Under the pieces are notes generated by a model. That model made no database searches. It was not told where the DNA came from and saw only the letters and a program-made list of their open reading frames with translations. This document shows positions 1 through 8,723 of a stretch of DNA of 64,000 nucleotides, one piece after another; position 1 is the stretch's first letter, and every line of letters starts with the position of its first letter. Location: the NCBI RefSeq assembly GCF_049933045.1, contig NZ_CP187926.1, positions 2,232,001-2,296,000 of the forward strand. Direction: 5' to 3'. This DNA comes from Pseudocolwellia sp049933045. GTDB taxonomy: Bacteria; Pseudomonadota; Gammaproteobacteria; Enterobacterales; Alteromonadaceae. The translations under genes were made by a program, and so were the position numbers.

Positions 1-3000
1 TCAAGTAATGGAACATGGTGAATTTAGTGCACGTGGCGCAATTATCGATCTATTTCCTATGGGCAGTAAAACACCATTCAGATTAGATTTTTTTGACGAT
101 GAAATTGACGAAATTCGTTTATTCGATCCTGAAACTCAACGTTCGAGTGACAAAATTGCAGGCATAGATTTATTACCTGCCCATGAATTTCCAACAGATG
201 AAAACGGTATTAATTTATTTAGAAGTCAATACCGTGAAATGTTCACAGGTAATATTCCTAAAGAGTCTGTGTATCATCAAGTCAGCAATGGCATTTTACC
301 CGCTGGTATCGAATATTATTTACCACTATTTTTTGATGAAACTAATACCTTGTGTGACTACTTACCCGAGAATACTTTAGTCATTATTTCGGGTGATATT
401 GATAAAGCACAAGCTGGATTCTGGACAGATGCCACCTTTAGATATGAAGATCGAAAATATGATACTTCTCGCCCGTTAGTCGCCCCTGATAAATTATTTT
501 TAAATAGTGAAGAGCTTTACACCGAGTTAAAACCTTACGATAGAATTGTTTTACAAGCGAACCGTGCAACTAAAACAGCAGAAAACCCTCAATTAAACAT
601 AGAATTAACTGCTACACTTGAAAGTAACCTTGATGAAGAACCTAGCACTAAAGCAGGCACAATTCATTTCGATGTAAAATCGTTACCTGATCTCACCGTA
701 GACCATAAATTAAAACAACCATTTGAGTTATTAACTCGATTCATGAAAGACAAAGAATCGCCAGGTAAAATACTCTTTGTTGCTGAGAGCCAAGGTCGAC
801 GTGAAAGTGTTTTAGAACTGCTTAAACGCGACAATATAAAACCTAAAACCTTTAATGATATCGACAGTTTTGTTGAAAGTGATGACGTTATAGGTATTAC
901 CGTAAACGCCCTCACCCATGGTTTTATCTTTCAAAGTAAAGGCGTGGCTAAAAAGAATGCTATCGCTTTAATTACTGAATCAGAATTACTCGGTGATAGA
1001 GTCCAACAAACTCGTCGTCGCAATAAACAAAAAGATATTCAAGCTGACGCATTATTTAAAAACCTCGCTGAATTATCTATCGGTCAACCGGTTATGCATA
1101 TTGACCATGGTATTGGACGTTATTCAGGATTAGAAACATTAGAAACTGGCGGCATGACCACTGAATTTTTAATGTTAAGTTATGCTAACGATGCAAAACT
1201 TTACGTGCCCGTTGCTTCATTACATTTGATTAGCCGTTATTCAGGCACAGATGCTGAACATGCACCTTTACATAAGTTAGGTACAGATAGCTGGAGTAAA
1301 GCGAAGAAAAAAGCCGTTGAAAAAGTTAAAGATGTAGCGGCAGAACTATTAGATATTTACGCCAAACGCGCTAACAATCATGGTTATACTTTTAAACGAG
1401 ACAAGCAAGAATATCGTGCCTTTGCTGACAGTTTTGGTTTTGAAGAAACGCATGACCAAGAACAAGCTATTAATGCAGTGATCAGTGATATGTTGTCATC
1501 TAAAACCATGGATCGTCTAGTTTGTGGTGATGTTGGTTTTGGTAAAACAGAAGTAGCAATGCGTGCGGCATTTATTGCGGTTAACGATGGTAAACAAACC
1601 GCCATTCTTGTACCTACTACTCTACTTGCTCAGCAGCATTATGAAAACTTCAGAGATCGCTTCGCCAACTGGCCTATTTCAATCGAAGTATTATCGCGCT
1701 TTAAAACCACTAAAGAGCAAAATGCAGTTATCGCCAAAGTAGAATCTGGCGAAATAGATATTTTAATCGGTACTCATAAGCTTTTACAAAACAGTATTAA
1801 ATATAAAGATTTAGGTTTATTAATTGTTGATGAAGAACATCGCTTTGGTGTTAAACAAAAAGAAAAAATTAAACAGCTAAGAAGTAATGTTGATATTTTA
1901 ACACTAACAGCCACACCTATTCCAAGAACGTTAAATATGGCGATGGGCGGCATGCGTGATTTATCTATTATTGCTACACCACCAGCAAAACGTTTAGCAG
2001 TAAAAACTTTTGTGAGACAAAGAGACGACGCTCTTATTCGTGAATCAATACTGCGTGAAATTGTGCGTGGTGGGCAAGTTTACTTTTTACATAACAATGT
2101 AGACACTATAGAAAAAACAGCAGCTGACATTCAAACCTTAGTGCCTGAAGCTCGCATTATTGTCGCCCATGGACAAATGCGTGAAAGAGAGCTTGAACGT
2201 GTAATGAGCGACTTTTATCATCAACGTTACAATGTCCTTTTATGTACTACTATTATTGAAACGGGTATTGATGTACCGAGTGCAAATACTATTATTATGG
2301 ACCGAGCTGACCGTTTAGGTTTAGCGCAATTGCATCAGCTTCGTGGTCGTGTAGGTCGTTCTCATCATCAAGCCTATGCTTACTTACTTACCCCTCACGT
2401 AAAAGCCATGACCAAAGATGCTAAAAAGCGTTTAGACGCAATCGCATCACTTGAAGATTTGGGTGCAGGTTTTACACTCGCCACACACGATTTAGAAATA
2501 CGTGGTGCGGGGGAATTGTTAGGTGAAGATCAAAGTGGTTCTATGAGTCAAATTGGTTTTAGTTTATATATGGAAATGCTCGACCAAGCAGTTGCTGCAC
2601 TTAAAGATGGTAAAGAATTATCACTCGACCAAGTGATGCGAAGCCAAACAGAAATTGAACTACGAGTTCCAGCTTTACTGCCTGATGATTATATATTTGA
2701 TATTAGCTTAAGATTGAGTATTTATAAACGTATTGCCAGTTGCAAAAACAAGCAAGAGCTAGACGAGATACAGGTAGAGCTTATCGACCGTTTCGGTTTA
2801 TTACCTCAGCCTGCGAAAAACTTAGTTCATATTGCTAAATTGCGCCTAAAAGCACAAAAAATAGGAATATCTCGTATTGAAGCAAGCAACACCAGTGGTT
2901 CAATCGAATTTAGTGACGATACGAAAGTTGATCCAATGCAAATTATTAAACTCATTCAACAAAAACAAACAATGTACAAAATGGAAGGCGCAAATAAACT

Positions 3001-3076
3001 GAGATTTATTCAAAAAACTGAAGACAGCAAGTCTCGATTTATTTTAATCGCTTCAGTACTAAATGAATTAACTTAG
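1..3076 (+). CDS. mfd: Transcription-repair coupling factor Mfd (5' end outside window)
   Basis: Mfd is the DNA translocase that removes RNA polymerase stalled at lesions and recruits UvrA. The reading frame is already open at base 2, so the first ~130 residues lie outside the window; about 1024 of the usual ~1150 are visible. Seen in order: the end of the UvrB-like N-terminal region, the RNAP-interacting domain (GQPVMHIDHGIGRYSG), helicase motif I (GDVGFGKTE), the DEEH box (VDEEHRFGVKQ), motif VI in the RecG-like translocation core (QLRGRVGRS), and the C-terminal TRCF domain. Identification is secure; only the start is missing. The csiV-like gene follows on the same strand after 114 bases. 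Confidence 0.97.
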   Translation, partial: QVMEHGEFSARGAIIDLFPMGSKTPFRLDFFDDEIDEIRLFDPETQRSSDKIAGIDLLPAHEFPTDENGINLFRSQYREMFTGNIPKESVYHQVSNGILPAGIEYYLPLFFDETNTLCDYLPENTLVIISGDIDKAQAGFWTDATFRYEDRKYDTSRPLVAPDKLFLNSEELYTELKPYDRIVLQANRATKTAENPQLNIELTATLESNLDEEPSTKAGTIHFDVKSLPDLTVDHKLKQPFELLTRFMKDKESPGKILFVAESQGRRESVLELLKRDNIKPKTFNDIDSFVESDDVIGITVNALTHGFIFQSKGVAKKNAIALITESELLGDRVQQTRRRNKQKDIQADALFKNLAELSIGQPVMHIDHGIGRYSGLETLETGGMTTEFLMLSYANDAKLYVPVASLHLISRYSGTDAEHAPLHKLGTDSWSKAKKKAVEKVKDVAAELLDIYAKRANNHGYTFKRDKQEYRAFADSFGFEETHDQEQAINAVISDMLSSKTMDRLVCGDVGFGKTEVAMRAAFIAVNDGKQTAILVPTTLLAQQHYENFRDRFANWPISIEVLSRFKTTKEQNAVIAKVESGEIDILIGTHKLLQNSIKYKDLGLLIVDEEHRFGVKQKEKIKQLRSNVDILTLTATPIPRTLNMAMGGMRDLSIIATPPAKRLAVKTFVRQRDDALIRESILREIVRGGQVYFLHNNVDTIEKTAADIQTLVPEARIIVAHGQMRERELERVMSDFYHQRYNVLLCTTIIETGIDVPSANTIIMDRADRLGLAQLHQLRGRVGRSHHQAYAYLLTPHVKAMTKDAKKRLDAIASLEDLGAGFTLATHDLEIRGAGELLGEDQSGSMSQIGFSLYMEMLDQAVAALKDGKELSLDQVMRSQTEIELRVPALLPDDYIFDISLRLSIYKRIASCKNKQELDEIQVELIDRFGLLPQPAKNLVHIAKLRLKAQKIGISRIEASNTSGSIEFSDDTKVDPMQIIKLIQQKQTMYKMEGANKLRFIQKTEDSKSRFILIASVLNELT

Positions 3077-3190
3077 CGAAGTAATATCTATTTGTTAATT
3101 AAATGTAAATTTATTAGTAACTATTTACCGTTAAAATTTGGTATTATTGAGCAATAAGTTACTCGAAATATAGAAATTAAAGGAAAAAAA

Positions 3191-4738
3191 TTGATCAGGA
3201 ACTTACTAAAGAAAACCAGTTTCATTGCCTTGTTCCCTGCAATTACATTGTCTTTAAATGTTAATGCAGCAAGAAATTATGAAAATACATGGTTTGAAAT
3301 TGAAGTAATATTATTCAGCCAGATTGACGATAAAAGTCGTCTGCAAGAAGCCTTTCCTGAATCCAGTGAATTACCTAAACCCATCTCAGTTATTGACCTT
3401 TTAGGTCCATATTTAGCTTCTGACATTTCAACATTAAAAAATAGATTGCCGACTTGTGAAGGTTTTATCAATACTCCTGCCTCACCTTTCATAACAAGTA
3501 ACTTTACTATTCAATCTTCAAACTATGAAGAAAAAGTAATCCAAGCTAAAGATCATAACTTTAACCTTTTTGATAACTCAGAACTTACTCTCTTTTCTAA
3601 CGCTGAGTTAGGCGCAGGCTTAGTTGGTTTGACTGAAAACTCAATAGGCAGACAAGAAGTTTATTCATCTACATTTATTTCTAATAGCTATCAAAATAAT
3701 GAAAATAACACGGCTATTGATGCTGAATTGGTTCAAGCTATAGAAAGTAGTTACCAACATAATCAGCCGTTAACTCAAGTAAATATTCCACAAGAATTGT
3801 GTAAAATTCCAGAAGCCTTTTTTGTTGAGTATAAAAAAGAAAACCCAAACTTTTATTACAACGGAACCGAGCCAAATAATATTCCAGAGTTAATAACAGG
3901 TGAAGAAGACTTAACGACAGATCATCCTTACTTGATCAGTGAAGAATCTTTACAACTTCAAGATATTTTTCAACAGCTAAAGCGTAGTCGAAACTTCAGA
4001 CCTTTATTACATATGGGATGGCGCCAAATAACAAAAGGCCCAAAAGACGCAATACCTCTTAAATTATATGCAGGTGAGAATCTTATACAGCCCTATAATC
4101 AAGCGCTAAGTAACTACAAGCGTGCGAACCTAAATGCATTAGCTATTCAACAAAATAATCAATTATTTACTGAACAAGGTGCTTACAGCTCATTAAATGA
4201 TATTAATAATATTTCTTCAAACACAACAATAAACATTAATAGCCAAATACAAGAAGAAGCGCTTCAAGAGCAAATTGCCAACATATTAAAACAAGCTAAA
4301 AACACACAGCCAGATATAAAAAGCGTATTAGCTGAGCTAAGTTCTGATCCTAATGATTTAGTTAACCCAGTAACAAACTCCCTTGTAACAGGTGATGAGC
4401 TAACTTCTGAGCAGCAACTTATAGAACCACAAAAACCTTCGCAAGATTGGACAATAGAAGGTTTATTAAAAGTTGAAGTAGAACATTTTCTGCATATAAC
4501 AGCTGACTTCAACGTTATTAATATGTCGCTTGCAGAACAGGCAACTAATCAACTTATTACAAAACAGCCAGTTAAATTAAAATCTATTCGCCTTGAACAA
4601 AACAAACGTGTACGCAGTAAAGAAATACACTATTTTGATCATCCGTACATGGGGATGATCATTCAAATAAGACGACATGATCAGATAGCGCCAGTTGAAG
4701 AGTCAGAAGACGAACAACTTATAGAGTCATTAGATTAA
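3191..4738 (+). CDS. csiV: CsiV-like periplasmic peptidoglycan-binding protein
   Basis: 515 residues with an N-terminal signal peptide (basic start, hydrophobic to about residue 26, ending NVNA). The first ~40 mature residues carry the WFEIEVILFSQ motif, and the C-terminus has an EVEHFLHI... HYFDHPYMGMI motif, both typical of the CsiV family (needed for cell-shape integrity in Vibrio, where it acts with LpoA/PBP1a). In gammaproteobacteria csiV commonly sits next to mfd, as here. The central ~200 residues are low-complexity and Gln/Asn-rich, so the protein is longer than many homologues. The start is TTG, preceded by AAAGGA at about 7 bases. The family call rests on terminal motifs and synteny. 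Confidence 0.8.
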   Translation: MIRNLLKKTSFIALFPAITLSLNVNAARNYENTWFEIEVILFSQIDDKSRLQEAFPESSELPKPISVIDLLGPYLASDISTLKNRLPTCEGFINTPASPFITSNFTIQSSNYEEKVIQAKDHNFNLFDNSELTLFSNAELGAGLVGLTENSIGRQEVYSSTFISNSYQNNENNTAIDAELVQAIESSYQHNQPLTQVNIPQELCKIPEAFFVEYKKENPNFYYNGTEPNNIPELITGEEDLTTDHPYLISEESLQLQDIFQQLKRSRNFRPLLHMGWRQITKGPKDAIPLKLYAGENLIQPYNQALSNYKRANLNALAIQQNNQLFTEQGAYSSLNDINNISSNTTININSQIQEEALQEQIANILKQAKNTQPDIKSVLAELSSDPNDLVNPVTNSLVTGDELTSEQQLIEPQKPSQDWTIEGLLKVEVEHFLHITADFNVINMSLAEQATNQLITKQPVKLKSIRLEQNKRVRSKEIHYFDHPYMGMIIQIRRHDQIAPVEESEDEQLIESLD

Positions 4739-4802
4739 TAAACAATTACGGTGTAGTTAGAATAGCCTTAAACGCACTAAAACAAATAAAGAGTAATAAG
4801 TC

Positions 4803-5093
4803 ATGGATAAAGAAATAGAAATTCAAGCAGCAGTATTTAGACGTTTTCTTGCACATTTAGACAGTCGTAAAGATGTACAAAATATTGATTTAATGAACTT
4901 AGCTGATTTTTGTAGAAACTGTTTATCTAAATGGACAGTTTCAGAAGCTGAAAAGTTAGGTGTGGAAGTCGATATTGAAACTGCACGCCAGCAAGTATAT
5001 GGAATGCCGTATTCTGAATGGAAAGAGAAACATCAACTGCCAGCAACACCTGAACAGTTAGCTAAATTTAATGAGTTAAATCCTAAAAAGTAA
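4803..5093 (+). CDS. DUF1244 family protein
   Basis: A 96-residue soluble protein. It carries the DUF1244 signature FCRNCLSKW (about residues 37-45) and a downstream YGMPYSEWKEKHQ stretch; length and composition fit the family, which is widespread in proteobacteria and has no established function. It follows the csiV-like gene on the same strand after 64 bases and could be co-transcribed. No signal peptide or membrane segment is seen. Confidence 0.85.
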   Translation: MDKEIEIQAAVFRRFLAHLDSRKDVQNIDLMNLADFCRNCLSKWTVSEAEKLGVEVDIETARQQVYGMPYSEWKEKHQLPATPEQLAKFNELNPKK

Positions 5094-5124
5094 ACTCGGA
5101 AAACTCCTATATAAAATTTAAATA

Positions 5125-5152
5125 CGCGCTTAAATCTTATTAGTATTAAGCG
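5125..5152. repeat. Inverted repeat downstream of the DUF1244 gene
   Basis: GCGCTTAA at 5125-5132 is complementary to TTAAGCGC at 5145-5152 (8 bp stem, 12-base loop). It is 32 bases past the stop codon of the DUF1244 gene. It could slow or end transcription, but no clear T-run follows on either strand, so it is recorded as an inverted repeat and not as a terminator. Confidence 0.4.
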
Positions 5153-5334
5153 CTATTCTGTAAAATTATATCACTACAAACTACTCAATACAGCTTACAA
5201 ACATATAACTAATAGCTATATGTTCATAGTTATAAAACACTGACTAGTTTATTTTTACCTATAAAATCTACAGTTTAAAAGTCTCCTAAAAACTACACAA
5301 TTCAATATCAGAAAGGCATTAAATACTAAAATGG

Positions 5335-5643
5335 TTAAATGGTAATTGATATTTTATTTTCAGATCTTCTACGATCTTTAATATCTCTAGACTCTAACCA
5401 GCGACCACGTTTAGCCACCTGTTTTCTACGGTCATTAGTAGAGCGTCTATCTTTCTCAACCCAGTTAGATCTTTTCTCAACCAGCTTAGCTTTATTTTCA
5501 TCAACATCATCTTCGTCAGAAGCATCAACCTTTTTCGGCAAAGCCTCTTTCTTATAATGTTCATTCTTTTGTTTTTTATTGTTCCCTGTACTTTCAGCTT
5601 TGGGAACAAGCGCTGCTGCTAATAGCTCTGGAAGAACATCCAT
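5335..5643 (-). CDS. Small highly charged protein of unknown function
   Basis: About 102 residues, strongly basic in the C-terminal half, with an acidic patch (DASDEDDVDE) near the middle. The C-terminal half repeats a loose motif W-(V/L)-E-x-(R/D)-x(2-4)-D-R-R, seen as NWVEKDRRSTNDRRKQ and RWLESRDIKDRR. I do not recognise the family. The ATG at 5641-5643 is preferred over a TTG three codons upstream because GAGG lies about 9 bases before it. No signal peptide or membrane segment; composition would allow nucleic-acid or ribosome binding, but nothing proves it. It stands alone between the DUF1244 gene and rsuA. Confidence 0.6.
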   Translation of the reverse strand: MDVLPELLAAALVPKAESTGNNKKQKNEHYKKEALPKKVDASDEDDVDENKAKLVEKRSNWVEKDRRSTNDRRKQVAKRGRWLESRDIKDRRRSENKISITI

Positions 5644-5807
5644 GACAACCAACCTCTAAATAATTTATATTAACTTTTGATAGGATATTTACTTATATCG
5701 GCAGAGAACAGTAGAGGTTTAGTTATTTCGGTCTTCTATTTGAGTCAATTTATAACTTTAAATATAACTATAGAAATAACCAGCTAATAAGTATTTAACC
5801 AGCTTAA

Positions 5808-6497
5808 TTATTTAAAAAAATCAACTTCACCTTCTGTTAAATAACGCCATTCACCCAAAGGTAAATCAGCCAATTCAACAATACCAATACTCTCGCGGTG
5901 TAAGCCAACCACTTTATTACCTATAGCGGCAAACATACGTTTTACTTGGTGGTATTTCCCTTCAGTAATCGTTAATAGCACTTCTTGCTCTTCAATAATC
6001 TCAAGTATGCCTGGTTTGGTTAAACCGTCTTCGCCTTGAAGCTGAACACCAACTTTGAACCTTTCAATCGCTGATTTATCAATAGGGTTACGTAACCACA
6101 CACGATACGTTTTAGGGCATTCTTTATTAGGGGAAATAATATTATGCGACCATCGACCATCATCTGTAACTATCACTAAACCCGTGGTATCTGCATCTAA
6201 TCGCCCTGCTATGTGTAAATCAAAGGCTTTATCTACTTCAACATAATTGAGTATAGAAGGATAAACCTCATCAATATTCGAGCAAATAGTATCTAATGGT
6301 TTATGTACCATAATATAGCGAGAGGTTCGTGGAGTTAGAATTTGTCCATCAATATCAACGGTATTATTCTCATGAACTTGTGTAGCTGCATTTTTAACAA
6401 CTTCACCGTTTACCTTTACATCACCAATTTTAAGTACTTTTTTAGCTTCATTTCGGGTTAATTCAGTACTTTTACAAATAAACTTATCTATACGCAT
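5808..6497 (-). CDS. rsuA: 16S rRNA pseudouridine(516) synthase RsuA
   Basis: 229 residues, the usual RsuA length. An N-terminal S4 RNA-binding domain (residues 1-50, MRIDKFICKSTELTRNEAKK) is followed by a TruA/RsuA-type catalytic domain with GRLDADTTGLV, where D101 is the expected catalytic aspartate. The terminal KYHQVKRMFAAIGNKVVGLHR motif is typical of the RsuA/RluB/E/F family. The S4 domain and short length favour RsuA (U516 of 16S rRNA) over RluE/RluF. Monocistronic, between an unknown gene and roxA on the same strand. Confidence 0.9.
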   Translation of the reverse strand: MRIDKFICKSTELTRNEAKKVLKIGDVKVNGEVVKNAATQVHENNTVDIDGQILTPRTSRYIMVHKPLDTICSNIDEVYPSILNYVEVDKAFDLHIAGRLDADTTGLVIVTDDGRWSHNIISPNKECPKTYRVWLRNPIDKSAIERFKVGVQLQGEDGLTKPGILEIIEEQEVLLTITEGKYHQVKRMFAAIGNKVVGLHRESIGIVELADLPLGEWRYLTEGEVDFFK

Positions 6498-6599
6498 AAC
6501 ATAACTCTAACAATAACCTTTACTATTAACTTGGGTATTCATTTTCATAAATGGTTGAGATTAGCTTATTGAAATTCTTTTAAGATAATCTCACTTTAT

Positions 6600-7745
6600 T
6601 TATTCTGAAAAATACCAATAACCTAAATCTAATTGTGCTTTAACAAAGCCAATAAATGCTGAGTTATCTTTCCATTGTGCTAAATCTTCTGCCTCGACAC
6701 ATACGTTATCGCACATTAATTTAACAACAGGTGTAATACTTGAATCGAAATCAACTTGGCTGCCATTAATGTAACAAATGCCTTGCTCTACTGTGTCGGT
6801 AAAGTAAAAAGCACGTAATCCACCTAAGCGTAATATACTTGTTTGCGACAATATGTCTGAAATGTCTTCATCTGAGAACGGCTCTTCATTAGGCACAAGA
6901 TCCATTTCATGTTTAGCTTGCGACATATAGCTGCCCGTAAAATCTCTAAAAGCATCATCGTTATCAAGAATTTGTTGGAGTTGATTTTTAATCAATTGAT
7001 AATCTTTATTATCAATAGCTCCGCTGTTATTCGTCGCTTCACGATTAGGATCTTGAATTAATTCATTGCCTTGATCGTTATCAATTAAATGATCAGCAAA
7101 AGCACTTAACAAACTCACCGTTGAATTTGTTCTAAAACCAACAGAAAAACTCATTGAATTATTTAATGATGAACCTTCATGTGGGAAACCTGGTGGGATA
7201 TATAAAATATCGCCAGCGTCTAATTCTTCATCAATAATCGCGTCGAAGCTTTCAACATGAAGTAAAGCCGTATGAGCAGAGAATTCTTTATGTTCACCAT
7301 TATCCCCTACTCTCCAACGTCTGCTTCCAGAACCTTGGCAAATAAAAGTATCGTATTTATCCATGTGAGGACCAACACTACCGCCTGGCGTTGCAAAGCT
7401 CGCCATTAAGTCATCTAAACGCCAATGAGGAATAAAGCGAAAAGCTTCTATAATTTTAGCCGCATCTTCCGACCAATTATCTAATGCCTGTATTACCAAC
7501 GACCAGTTTTCTTCACCTAGATGATCGTAAGACTCAAACGGACCAAAATCAGCTTGCCATTTACCATCAGTATGGTGAATAAGACGCGACTGAACTTGCT
7601 CTTCACAAGCAATGCCCGCTAATTCATCAGGTGAGATTGGATCTTCAAAATTTAAGAAACCTTGCTTGATCAATACAGGCTTTTTTTGCCAGTAATCACG
7701 TAAGAATTCTTCTTGGGTAAACTGCGTTAAATTTAATTGGAACAT
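6600..7745 (-). CDS. roxA: Ribosomal protein uL16 arginine hydroxylase RoxA (YcfD)
   Basis: A 381-residue JmjC/cupin-type Fe(II)/2-oxoglutarate oxygenase. The iron triad is visible as H127-M-D129 (GPHMDKYD) and H189 (PPGFPHEG). The N-terminal FLRDYWQKKPVLIKQ and the length match YcfD/RoxA, which hydroxylates an arginine of ribosomal protein L16 (uL16). The C-terminal ~150 residues form the dimerisation and winged-helix-like region of this family. It has its own upstream gap of about 160 bases to the divergent LysE gene. Confidence 0.9.
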   Translation of the reverse strand: MFQLNLTQFTQEEFLRDYWQKKPVLIKQGFLNFEDPISPDELAGIACEEQVQSRLIHHTDGKWQADFGPFESYDHLGEENWSLVIQALDNWSEDAAKIIEAFRFIPHWRLDDLMASFATPGGSVGPHMDKYDTFICQGSGSRRWRVGDNGEHKEFSAHTALLHVESFDAIIDEELDAGDILYIPPGFPHEGSSLNNSMSFSVGFRTNSTVSLLSAFADHLIDNDQGNELIQDPNREATNNSGAIDNKDYQLIKNQLQQILDNDDAFRDFTGSYMSQAKHEMDLVPNEEPFSDEDISDILSQTSILRLGGLRAFYFTDTVEQGICYINGSQVDFDSSITPVVKLMCDNVCVEAEDLAQWKDNSAFIGFVKAQLDLGYWYFSE

Positions 7746-7907
7746 AGACTGTTTTGTATTCTGTAATTTATGGTGATGAATTGTGTCCAGTTTATCATGT
7801 TAGTCTACTGCTCGTAATCTAACATTCGACAAAATTGCTGACTCAACATAGAATGAGTCTAATTATTTACATCACAGAGACCTGATGTTAAAACAGAGAC
7901 GAATAAA

Positions 7908-8546
7908 ATGGATTTAATTCAAGGCTTAATTGTCATCACTACCATTCACTTTTTAGCGGCTGCAGCCCCAGGACCCGACTTTGTTTTGGTTTCGCAACAA
8001 ACGCTAACCCATGGTAAGAAAACAGGCTTACTTTGTAGTATAGGCATCACCTTAGGCTTATCTATTCATCTTATTTATTCAGCACTTGGGTTAGCAGCCA
8101 TTATTGCCAATTCAAGCTCAGCACTTTGGGCGATTAAAATTATTGGTGGCTGCTATTTAATGTATCTAGGTTATAAAGGACTTACATCCAAAAAAGCCAC
8201 TAACATTGCTGCTGATGAAACAACTCAAACTATTCCTAAAGAAAAATCAGCACTAAAAAGTATTGGTGCAGGTTTCTTATGTAATGCATTAAACCCTAAA
8301 GCCCCTATTTATTTCGTATCATTGTTTACCTTAGTATTATCTCCTGACTTACCTTTATCGCATTTATTAATCTACGGTACGTGGATAATGGCTATTCAAT
8401 TTATATGGTTTTCAAGTGTCGTATTGTTACTTTCAAGACCCGCTATCAATAAGAAGTTTCAAGCAATGGGACATTGGGTAGACCGAGTCACAGGTGTTGC
8501 CATGATAGCTTTGGGCTTAAAAGTGATAACCACTAAGCTTAATTAA
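7908..8546 (+). CDS. LysE/RhtB family amino-acid exporter
   Basis: A 212-residue inner-membrane protein with about six hydrophobic segments. The N-terminal AAAPGPDFVLVSQQTL (about residues 18-33) is the conserved RhtB/LysE signature, and GFLCNALNPKAPIYFVSLFT (about 121-140) is the second conserved block. Members export neutral or basic amino acids or homoserine lactones; the substrate here cannot be told from sequence. Single gene, divergent from roxA. Confidence 0.88.
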   Translation: MDLIQGLIVITTIHFLAAAAPGPDFVLVSQQTLTHGKKTGLLCSIGITLGLSIHLIYSALGLAAIIANSSSALWAIKIIGGCYLMYLGYKGLTSKKATNIAADETTQTIPKEKSALKSIGAGFLCNALNPKAPIYFVSLFTLVLSPDLPLSHLLIYGTWIMAIQFIWFSSVVLLLSRPAINKKFQAMGHWVDRVTGVAMIALGLKVITTKLN

Positions 8547-8640
8547 CATAAGTTAATAAGCTTAATCACTTGGTATAAATAATGAAAATGTTACGGATTT
8601 CAATCCCAAAATCAGTTTTATTATTAATATGTTATCCTGC

Positions 8641-8668
8641 TTGACCATCTGGTTTTACCAGCTATACT
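8641..8668 (+). promoter_or_regulatory. Strong sigma-70-type promoter with a palindrome in its spacer
   Basis: TTGACC at 8641-8646 and TATACT at 8663-8668 are separated by 16 bases, each one or two changes from the sigma-70 consensus. Inside the spacer, CTGGT at 8649-8653 and ACCAG at 8657-8661 form a palindrome with a 3-base centre. The half-sites and spacing resemble the core of a FadR (GntR) operator. An outer CTTGA/TCAAG pair (8640-8644, 8674-8678) encloses it. The promoter points to the diguanylate cyclase gene. The FadR link is inference only. Confidence 0.55.
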
Positions 8669-8723
8669 TTTTATCAAGTCCTGCGGTTACCCGTAAAACT
8701 ATAAATATTTTAAACTGCGAAAT

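Noticed and set aside
5125..5152. Intrinsic terminator after the DUF1244 gene
   Set aside because: The stem is good but no T-run follows, so only an inverted repeat is reported.
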